Assembly: GCA_012522895.1 (NCBI GenBank)
Contig: JAAYJM010000195.1
Span: forward strand, 1-40,406
DNA: 40,406 nt
DNA from: Ignavibacteria bacterium
Lineage (GTDB): Bacteria > Bacteroidota > Ignavibacteria > Kapaibacteriales > UBA2268
Direction of reading: 5' to 3'
Part shown: piece by piece, positions 9,206 through 16,349 of the stretch
How the letters are laid out: every line of letters begins with the position of its first letter
Position numbering within the stretch: the stretch's first letter is position 1
Translations under genes and position numbers: made by a program
Notes under the pieces: generated by a model
The model's input: the letters and a program-made list of their open reading frames with translations, nothing else
Database searches by the model: none
What the model was told of the DNA's origin: nothing

Positions 9206-10879
9206 ATGAAAAATATGAAAAAAGTAGTTATAATTGGTGGAATGGCAGCTGGCTGCAAATGCGCTGCAAGGCTGTCGAGGCTTTCAAGTGAATTTGAGAT
9301 AAGCATTATAGAAAAAAATAGCTTCCTTTCTTATGGAACTTGTGGAATGCCCTTTTATGCTTCAGGCGACATAGATAGCTTTTTCGATTTAGCAAAAACT
9401 CCTTATGGTCTGCTGAGAAATGAAGATTATTTTTTGAAAGTAAAGAACGTAAAAGCATTTTTAAACACAGAAGCTCTTTCAATTAATAGAGATGAGAAAA
9501 CTCTTAACTGCAAAAATCTCAAAGATAATACGCAGTTTACTTTAGAATATGATTTTTTGCTTTTAGCCACCGGCGCCAAGGTTTGCGAGGCGCCCTTTCC
9601 TTATCCACCTTCCGATAATATTTCTTTTTTTCATAATCCGCTTGATGCAAAAAAATTCCGTGAAAAAGTTCAAATAGAAAAAATTGATAAAGTTGCAATA
9701 ATTGGAGCTGGACTAATTGGCTGCGAGCTTGCCGAGGCTATGCGATCTCTTTGGGGAATAGAAACACATATAATTGAAAGAGAAAATCGCTTGCTCCCCA
9801 AAATGTTCGACAGCGATTTCAATTTACTTGCAAATAAAATCTTCAAAGATGAAGGGGTGAAATTGCATTTATTCTCAAAGGTAGAAAAAGTTACAGTTGA
9901 TAGCAAGGAAAACCCCTGTATTCACTTATCAAATGGCGATTTGATTGAATGCAATTACGCTTTTATATGTTTGGGAATAAAACCCAATGTGGTGTTGGCA
10001 AAGCAATCTGGAATAAAAACAGGGGATTTCGCCGGGATTTTAACAAATGAAAAATTACAAACAAATATTGAAGGAGTTTTCGCGGCTGGCGATTGCATTG
10101 AGCTAAAAAATTTGATTACCGAACAAAACGATTATTTCCCGCTTGGCTCTTTAGCAAATAGACAGGGCAGAGCAGTTGCCGACAATATTTTTGGACTTAA
10201 AAGCAAATTCACTGGCGCCATTGGAACAAGCTCAATTAAAGTATTTGATTACTACTTTGCAAGCAGCGGATTGACGGAAGAACGAGCAAAGCAATTTGGC
10301 TTCAACTCCGCTTCGGTGGTTATTTCCACTTACGATAGACCCGATTATCATCCGGACGTTGAGGATTTAGTTTCAAAATTAGTTTATGATATAAACACGT
10401 ATAAGCTATTGGGATTGCAACTAATTGGAAAAGGAGAGCTTACCCGTTATATAGACTCTTTTTCTGCATTTTGTCAAAAAGGAGCAACTCTTTACGATTT
10501 GCTTGAATTTGAGCATTCTTATACTCCATCGCACTCCTCGCCACTTAACCCCTTGAATAATCTTGCTTCAATTGCAATCATGCAAGAAGAAAACCGTTTG
10601 ATGTGCTTGCCGCCAAATTTATTGAGCAAATTTTCTGGTATAATCATAGATTTAAGGGAAGCGAATGAAATAAAGGCAAGTCCTTTAAGAATCAATACGA
10701 TAAAAATTCCAATTTCAGATATTCGCGAAAGGATTAACGATTTCGACAAAAGAGAAGACATTTTACTAATTTGCCAACGTGGTCCTCGTGCTTTCGAGGT
10801 CGGCTGTTATTTTATGCAAAATGGCTACAAAAATGTATTTTACCTTGGTGGAGGTGCGCATCTTGGGAATCTGGAGTAG
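9206..10879 (+). CDS. FAD-dependent CoA-disulfide / CoA-persulfide reductase with C-terminal rhodanese domain
   Basis: VVIIGGMAAGCKCAARL (FAD), redox motif SYGTCGMPFY, NADH site KVAIIGAGLIGCELAEA, FAAGDCIE, and C-terminal rhodanese domain with ILLICQRGPRAFEVGCYFMQNGYKNVFYLGGG. Confidence 0.9.
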   Translation: MKNMKKVVIIGGMAAGCKCAARLSRLSSEFEISIIEKNSFLSYGTCGMPFYASGDIDSFFDLAKTPYGLLRNEDYFLKVKNVKAFLNTEALSINRDEKTLNCKNLKDNTQFTLEYDFLLLATGAKVCEAPFPYPPSDNISFFHNPLDAKKFREKVQIEKIDKVAIIGAGLIGCELAEAMRSLWGIETHIIERENRLLPKMFDSDFNLLANKIFKDEGVKLHLFSKVEKVTVDSKENPCIHLSNGDLIECNYAFICLGIKPNVVLAKQSGIKTGDFAGILTNEKLQTNIEGVFAAGDCIELKNLITEQNDYFPLGSLANRQGRAVADNIFGLKSKFTGAIGTSSIKVFDYYFASSGLTEERAKQFGFNSASVVISTYDRPDYHPDVEDLVSKLVYDINTYKLLGLQLIGKGELTRYIDSFSAFCQKGATLYDLLEFEHSYTPSHSSPLNPLNNLASIAIMQEENRLMCLPPNLLSKFSGIIIDLREANEIKASPLRINTIKIPISDIRERINDFDKREDILLICQRGPRAFEVGCYFMQNGYKNVFYLGGGAHLGNLE

Positions 10880-10881
10880 TA

Positions 10882-10909
10882 GTCGGGAATCGGGAATCGG
10901 GAATCGGGA
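10882..10909 (+). repeat. Heptanucleotide tandem array 2: GTCGGGA (ATCGGGA)x3, then ATTAG; perfect G3N4 x4 G-quadruplex motif at 10885-10908
   Basis: Direct reading; begins 2 nt after the stop codon of the reductase gene. Confidence 0.95.
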
Positions 10910-11054
10910 ATTAGCCGAGCGAAAAGATAAGAAGTGCAGTTTTTTTCATTTTATCCTCTTTATACTAGTTTAAAAAATATTTAATTTATGGTTTTAAATT
11001 AATGACATAAAGCTAAGCTGAAACTCTGATAGCTCGAGTATTTGCAATAGTTTT

Positions 11055-11183
11055 TTATTCTTTAGCTCCAGCTTTTTTTAGCATTTCAACTATTTCTGTA
11101 TGGCCATTTTGTGAAGCATACATTAGGGCAGTTGCCACCCTCATCTTTTGCGTTTACATCAGCTTTTTTTTTAATTTGTCCAT
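11055..11183 (-). pseudogene. Frameshifted remnant of a small ankyrin-repeat protein
   Basis: Reverse complement reads M-D-K-L-K-K-K / A-D-V-N-A-K-D-E-G-G / A-L-M-Y-A-S-Q-N-G-H-T-E-I-V-E-M-L-K-K-A-G-A-K-E-stop across two frame changes: one in the A9 homopolymer and one near ggtggcaactgcc. Confidence 0.8.
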
Positions 11184-11243
11184 AACTTTTACCTATTTTT
11201 GTTAAAAAAAGTAAACGTCATTTAGGACAAGACACAAGACAAA

Positions 11244-11306
11244 TTCCCGCTTCCCGCTTCCCGCTTCCTAATTCCCGCTTCCCGACTCCTGATTCCCGAC
11301 CACCGA
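11244..11306 (-). repeat. Heptanucleotide tandem array 3: nine 7-nt units (TTCCCGC-type on the + strand), overlapping the 3' end of the ccsA-like gene
   Basis: TTCCCGC x3, TTCCTAA, TTCCCGC, TTCCCGA, CTCCTGA, TTCCCGA, CCACCGA; the reverse complement is homologous to arrays 1 and 2. Confidence 0.95.
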
Positions 11307-12317
11307 CTTAGCTCTTATTTGCAAATTTAACAACCAAAAATAAAGCATAGAGAAAGCAATGATTGAGATTCCGAAACCTATTTGCATTGTAGGATTTAGC
11401 ATATCGCTTTTTGTGGCAAGCAAGGGACCGAGTGCGTCTTCACTGCTTGAGCCGGGGTGCAAACCCGATGCAACTCTTGGCAATATAAATACGAGAAAGG
11501 GGACAGTTATAAATGCTATAATTGAATAAACTGCACTTAATTTTGCTTTTGTCGAATCGTTTTCTATGGAACTTCGCAAGACAAAATATGCGAAATAAAT
11601 AAGCAAAAGAACGAAAATTGAGCTTTGACGGGGATCCCAATTCCAATAGCTGCCCCAATTATATTTTGCCCAAACCGCGCCTGTTAAAGTAGCCAAAATG
11701 CAGAAAATCGTTCCGAGATAAGCAGAAGAAGATGCTTTTATGTCGCTTGAAAAATCTTGTTTCCTTAAATATTGAATTGAGTAAATCATTGAAATTAAAT
11801 AAGCAAGGACGGTGAGCCAAGCAAGTGGAACATGGAAATTCATTATCTTAATTCGCTCTTCAAGTTGGGGGAGGTATGGAATTGAAAAAATTGGATTTTC
11901 ACTTATTATGGAGCGAAAAACAAAAGCATTTTGGCTTTCTTCGTATTTTAATTTTACAATATATTCGCTTCCACTTTTCAATTCAAGTGCTTCTTTTGAA
12001 TAAAGCTTGAAAAGATTTTTTGACTTTTCTTTACTTTGAACGCTATAAACCCAAATCTTATTTGTTTCATCGAAAAAAGAAGCTTCATTGCCCAAGCGGA
12101 GAGCAGCATTTATTGGATGATTAAATATTTTCGAGCTGATGACTTTTGCATTTTCTAAATTAGTTGCTGTTGGTGGAAGAATATTAATTAAAATTGCAAT
12201 AATCATCGTTATAATGGCAAGGCATTTCCATAAAAATGGCTTTGGCTTTTCAATTCGTGGGAAAAAGCCGAGTAGAATTGAAATTAAAAATGCGGAGGAA
12301 ATGATTAGAAACTTCAT
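11268..12317 (-). CDS. CcsA/CcmC-like cytochrome c biogenesis (heme handling) membrane protein
   Basis: Polytopic; tryptophan-rich WWD-like motif WAKYNWGSYWNWDPRQSS; HVPLAWLTVLAYLISM; GLHPGSSSEDALGP. Confidence 0.87.
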   Translation of the reverse strand: MKFLIISSAFLISILLGFFPRIEKPKPFLWKCLAIITMIIAILINILPPTATNLENAKVISSKIFNHPINAALRLGNEASFFDETNKIWVYSVQSKEKSKNLFKLYSKEALELKSGSEYIVKLKYEESQNAFVFRSIISENPIFSIPYLPQLEERIKIMNFHVPLAWLTVLAYLISMIYSIQYLRKQDFSSDIKASSSAYLGTIFCILATLTGAVWAKYNWGSYWNWDPRQSSIFVLLLIYFAYFVLRSSIENDSTKAKLSAVYSIIAFITVPFLVFILPRVASGLHPGSSSEDALGPLLATKSDMLNPTMQIGFGISIIAFSMLYFWLLNLQIRAKSVVGNQESGSGN

Positions 12318-12342
12318 TTTAAAAAGATTAAATTTAAAAAAG

Positions 12343-12350
12343 CAAATATA
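12343..12350 (-). promoter_or_regulatory. Candidate -7 element TATATTTG upstream of the ccsA-like gene
   Basis: TAnnTTTG match 26 nt upstream of the start codon on the - strand. Confidence 0.4.
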
Positions 12351-12524
12351 GAAAAAAATATATAATTTTATTTTATCAAAATAATCAATAAATATACATT
12401 AGTTTTGTAAAATAAAAGGTTTTTTAATTAGCTGTTTTTAGAATTTTTTATTTTTCAACTATTTTGAATTGAGTTCGATGATATTGCATTGCTCAATATA
12501 GATATTTAGTTTAGTTATAAAACG

Positions 12525-13679
12525 ATGCAAGAAAAAAAAATTATAACAATACTCGGCTCGACCGGCTCAATAGGAACTCAAGCACTTGAAGTCATTGAGC
12601 AAATGGGCAGCGCCTTTCAAATTGGATACCTTTCAGCTCATAATAATATAAAACTTCTTGCAAAGCAGATTGCGAAGTTTAATCCACTTGGTGTGGTCGT
12701 AAAAAACGAAAAAGACGCCGTTGAAATAAAAAAACTTATAGATACAAGCTGTAAAATTCTCTATTCAGAAGCTGGATTAATTGAAGCGGCATCAGACGAT
12801 AGAAATGATATAGTGCTGGTTGCTCTTGTTGGGTTTAGTGGTGTTTTGCCAACTTTATCTGCTATTGAGCATTGCAGGACGATTTGCCTTGCAAATAAGG
12901 AAACTCTGGTAAGCGCCGGCGCAATAGTTATGGAAAAAGCTAAGCAATTTAAAAGTAACATAATTGCAGTTGATAGCGAGCATAACGCAATTTTGCAATG
13001 CTTGATAGGTGAAGAAAAAAGCAGCATAGAAAAAATAATTTTAACTGCTTCTGGCGGTCCTTTTCTCAATATTCCTTTTGAAGATAATCCAAATTTATCT
13101 TTAAAAAATGCACTTGAGCATCCAAAATGGACAATGGGTAGCAAAATCACAATAGATTCTGCAACTATGATGAACAAGGGTTTTGAGCTGATTGAAGCAA
13201 AATGGCTTTTCGATTTAGGGCAAGAAAAAATTGATGTTCTTGTTCACCCACAAAGTATTGTTCATTCACTTGTCCAATTTGTTGACGGCTCGGTGAAAGC
13301 CCAACTCGGAAATCCAAATATGAGGATTCCGATTTCCTTTGCTATAAATTTTCCTAAAAGATATAAATTTGATTTCCCTCGACTTGACTTAGCTGAGATT
13401 TCAAAATTAGACTTTTTTAAGCCAGATTTAAAAAAATTCCGCTGCCTTGCTCTTGCCTACGAAGCTATGAAAATTGGCGGGAATAGCTGCACTATAATCA
13501 ACGCTGCAAATGAAGTTGCAGTCAACTCTTTCCTCAAAAGCAAAATTCAATTTTTAGACATTGCAAAGCATATTGAAATTGCATTGAATAAAATTAATAT
13601 TATAAGAAATCCGTCTTTAGACGATATTATTGAAACGAATTTGGAAACAAGAAGTTTTACAGAAAAATTGATTAATTAA
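12525..13679 (+). CDS. dxr: 1-deoxy-D-xylulose-5-phosphate reductoisomerase
   Basis: ITILGSTGSIGTQALEVIEQ, LANKETLVSAGAIV, PVDSEHNAI-like AVDSEHNAILQCL, LTASGGPF, HPKWTMGSKITIDSATMMNKGFELIEAKWLF. Confidence 0.97.
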   Translation: MQEKKIITILGSTGSIGTQALEVIEQMGSAFQIGYLSAHNNIKLLAKQIAKFNPLGVVVKNEKDAVEIKKLIDTSCKILYSEAGLIEAASDDRNDIVLVALVGFSGVLPTLSAIEHCRTICLANKETLVSAGAIVMEKAKQFKSNIIAVDSEHNAILQCLIGEEKSSIEKIILTASGGPFLNIPFEDNPNLSLKNALEHPKWTMGSKITIDSATMMNKGFELIEAKWLFDLGQEKIDVLVHPQSIVHSLVQFVDGSVKAQLGNPNMRIPISFAINFPKRYKFDFPRLDLAEISKLDFFKPDLKKFRCLALAYEAMKIGGNSCTIINAANEVAVNSFLKSKIQFLDIAKHIEIALNKINIIRNPSLDDIIETNLETRSFTEKLIN

Positions 13680-13691
13680 ATTGAGTATCAA

Positions 13692-15059
13692 ATGGAATTT
13701 CTAAGTAGTTTATTTTACTTTATAATAGTTATTGGAATTTTAATCGTTGTTCATGAGTTTGGACATTTTATTGCTGCTCGAATGATGAAAATACGGGTGG
13801 ATATTTTTTCTGTTGGAATGGGCTATCGACTCTTTGGATGGAATAAAATCAATGGCTTTTCCTTTGGTCCTTTGGAGAAAGATTGGGACGGCAAGGGGCA
13901 TACTGACTACCGCTTATCTATTTTCCCTATTGGTGGTTACGTAAAAATTGCCGGCATGGTCGACGAAAGCCTGGACACCGATTTTGTTAATCAAGAACCT
14001 CAGCCCTGGGAGTTTCGCACAAAGAACGTTTTTCAAAAAACTTTTGTGATTTCAGCTGGCGTTATTATGAATGCCTTGCTGACCGTTGCTATTTTTTCCG
14101 GGATAATATTAAGTGAGGGGGAGCAACTAAAAGCTACAACAACAGTTGGCTATGTTGAAAAAAACTCTTTTGCTGAAAAAACCGGCTTTAAGTATAATGA
14201 CAGAGTGATTTCAGTAAACGGTGAAAATGTAAGCACTTGGAATGATTTTGTTTATGGAATTTCATTAAAAGATTTTGGCAAAGATAAAAGCGTCCTCGTT
14301 GAGAGAGAAGGCTCGAACATCAATTTGAAAATTGACGCTTCATCTTTAGTAAAAACAATGGCTGGTGAAAAAGCACTTGGTCTTTTCCCCGCTCAATCTG
14401 CTGTTGTGATTGGTGCAGTGGAGTCTTTAAAGCCAGCCGACAAAGCTGGTATCAAGCAAGGCGATACCGTTAGTGCTATTAATGGGGAGCAAATTTCATC
14501 ATATTTACAAATGGTTAGCATACTCCGAAGCCACAAAGAAAAGCCTGTTGCTTTTGAATGGAAAAGAGGAACCCAATATTTTTCCGATAGCATTATTCCA
14601 AGCGATGAAGGACTGATTGGAATTGCTATAAGTCAGCTTTATACTGGAGAAATTATTCATAAAAAATATAATATTTTTGAGGCGACAGGGAAGGGAATTC
14701 AGGAATCCATTTCTGCGGTAGGACTTTTTGCTGGCTCGATTGGGCAAATCATTTCTGGAACAATACACGTTAAGCAGGCACTTGGCGGACCGATAATGAT
14801 AGCGAAAACCGCATCAGACCAAGCAAAGATGGGTATTATATACTTTTTGCACTTTATGGCTCTTCTTTCAATCACTCTTGCAATAATCAATATTTTACCT
14901 TTCCCCGCCCTTGACGGCGGGCATCTTGTATTCATTTGGATCGAAGGGATTTTCAGGCGCGAAATTCCTTTGAAGGTGAAACTTGCATTTCAGCAAATCG
15001 GCTTTTTCCTTTTAATTTTGCTAATGGCTTTTGTTATTTATAACGACATAGTTAGATAG
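13692..15059 (+). CDS. rseP: RIP metalloprotease RseP (site-2 protease family) with PDZ domains
   Basis: HEFGHF zinc-binding motif in IVVHEFGHFIAARMM; PDZ segments; C-terminal LPFPALDGGHLVFIWIEGI; adjacency to dxr is typical. Confidence 0.95.
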   Translation: MEFLSSLFYFIIVIGILIVVHEFGHFIAARMMKIRVDIFSVGMGYRLFGWNKINGFSFGPLEKDWDGKGHTDYRLSIFPIGGYVKIAGMVDESLDTDFVNQEPQPWEFRTKNVFQKTFVISAGVIMNALLTVAIFSGIILSEGEQLKATTTVGYVEKNSFAEKTGFKYNDRVISVNGENVSTWNDFVYGISLKDFGKDKSVLVEREGSNINLKIDASSLVKTMAGEKALGLFPAQSAVVIGAVESLKPADKAGIKQGDTVSAINGEQISSYLQMVSILRSHKEKPVAFEWKRGTQYFSDSIIPSDEGLIGIAISQLYTGEIIHKKYNIFEATGKGIQESISAVGLFAGSIGQIISGTIHVKQALGGPIMIAKTASDQAKMGIIYFLHFMALLSITLAIINILPFPALDGGHLVFIWIEGIFRREIPLKVKLAFQQIGFFLLILLMAFVIYNDIVR

Positions 15060-15257
15060 TTTTTTTTGGGGGATTTCTTTGTAATTATGTTTTTAATTGT
15101 TTTTTCAAAGAAAGATGCTTATCTTTTGAGTTATGACGATTTAGCGCGTTCTGCTTAATATATCATAAAATATATCATAAATTTCTTGCTTTTTGCATTA
15201 GACCAAATATGCTTTCTTCCGGATTCGATTCAAGTAGAACAATAGAAACAAAAGCGT

Positions 15258-15298
15258 TGTGTAATAATTTACACACAGTCAGATTTTGTCAACAAAAT
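15258..15298. promoter_or_regulatory. Two adjacent palindromes TGTGTAA-N4-TTACACA and ATTTTGT-CA-ACAAAAT (putative operators)
   Basis: Perfect 7-bp arms at 15258-15275 and 15283-15298, in the 347-bp intergenic region upstream of tRNA-Arg. Confidence 0.35.
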
Positions 15299-15353
15299 GC
15301 TTTTATAAAATTTGAAAATGCTATTATTATTATTGGAATTGAAAAATTAAACA

Positions 15354-15383
15354 TTGATATTTCAATTTTATAAGCTAAATTTG
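15354..15383 (+). promoter_or_regulatory. Candidate promoter of tRNA-Arg: TTG (15354-15356), 19-nt spacer, TAAATTTG (15376-15383)
   Basis: Match to the Bacteroidota TTTG/TTG-N19..21-TAnnTTTG pattern, 23 nt upstream of the mature tRNA 5' end. Confidence 0.55.
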
Positions 15384-15406
15384 TATTATGAAAAAGAATG
15401 GGTGAA

Positions 15407-15481
15407 GCGCCCGTAGCTCAATTTGGACAGAGCGTTGGATTCCGGTTCCAAAAGTTGGGGGTTCGAGTCCCTTCGGGCGTG
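15407..15481 (+). tRNA. tRNA-Arg (anticodon CCG); 3' CCA not encoded
   Basis: Cloverleaf: acceptor GCGCCCG/CGGGCGT, D-stem GCTC/GAGC, anticodon arm TTGGA-TTCCGGT-TCCAA, T-arm GGGGG-TTCGAGT-CCCTT, discriminator G. Confidence 0.95.
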
Positions 15482-15515
15482 CATAAAGTATTTAAAATTA
15501 ATAATTTAATAAGGT

Positions 15516-16262
15516 ATGAAAAAAAAGAATTTTAACCAAGAGACCAAAGAAAACGTAAAAGATAATTTTCCGCTTAAGAAAAAGGACGAATTAAATACTG
15601 TAGAAAAGATCCAAATTTATATACAAGAAAACAGTAAAAAAATAATTACTTATTCAGTTGTTATTATTGTTGTTGTAGCTGCTTTCTTCTTTATTAAAAA
15701 TATGATAGAGAGTAATGCAGCAGAAAAAAAAGAGGCTGCTTCTGTGTCTTTAGCTCGGGTGCTTCCATTTTACACCGAGGGAGACTATGAAGTCGCACTT
15801 AAAGGCAATCCTTCCATCTATATCCGCGGCGAAAAGCTAATTGGGCTCAGCGAGATAGCTGATGCTTACGAAGGTTTAGATGAGGGCAAGGTAGCTGGAT
15901 TATACGCTGGAAATAGCTTATTGAATTTGAATAGATTTGAAGAATCCAAGAAATATTTTGATATAGCTTTAAAGTCTAAATCTAAAACAGTCCTTGAAGG
16001 TGCAAACGCTGGGATGGCTGTTGCTTTAGAGTCTTTGAAAGATTATGCAAATGCTGGCAAATACTATACTGAAGCTGCGGAGCTTGCACTTACTGCGGGC
16101 TTAAAAAACAGATATATGTTCTTTGCTGCGGTTTGTATTGAAAAATCTGGAAATAAAGAAAAAGCGATTGAGATGTATAGAGAGATAATTATTGAGGCTG
16201 GTTCTGAATTTGTAGGACTGTCTAAAGCTCGCTTAATTCGACTTGGCACAGTTATTGAGTAA
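15516..16262 (+). CDS. TPR-containing single-TM protein (YfgM-like)
   Basis: N-terminal TM (IITYSVVIIVVVAAFFFI) then TPR-type helices (AGLYAGNSLLNLNRFEESKKYFDIALKS; GNKEKAIEMYREIIIEAGSEFVGLSKARL). Confidence 0.75.
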   Translation: MKKKNFNQETKENVKDNFPLKKKDELNTVEKIQIYIQENSKKIITYSVVIIVVVAAFFFIKNMIESNAAEKKEAASVSLARVLPFYTEGDYEVALKGNPSIYIRGEKLIGLSEIADAYEGLDEGKVAGLYAGNSLLNLNRFEESKKYFDIALKSKSKTVLEGANAGMAVALESLKDYANAGKYYTEAAELALTAGLKNRYMFFAAVCIEKSGNKEKAIEMYREIIIEAGSEFVGLSKARLIRLGTVIE

Positions 16263-16349
16263 TGTTTTTTGGTTTTATTGATGAATTAAGAATATAAATG
16301 TATTTTTTTCATAAATTAATAATATAAATCATTTTTAATCGGAGGTATT

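Noticed and set aside
10779-10973. 64-aa plus-strand ORF running through heptad array 2 (SSSRESGIGNRELAERKD)
   Set aside because: Out-of-frame overlap with the rhodanese domain and translation of a tandem repeat; no independent coding evidence.
12761-13177. 138-aa minus-strand ORF inside dxr
   Set aside because: Antisense to a highly conserved gene; the sequence looks like antisense translation with no family motif.
14505-14935. Overlapping minus-strand ORFs inside rseP
   Set aside because: Antisense shadow ORFs of rseP.
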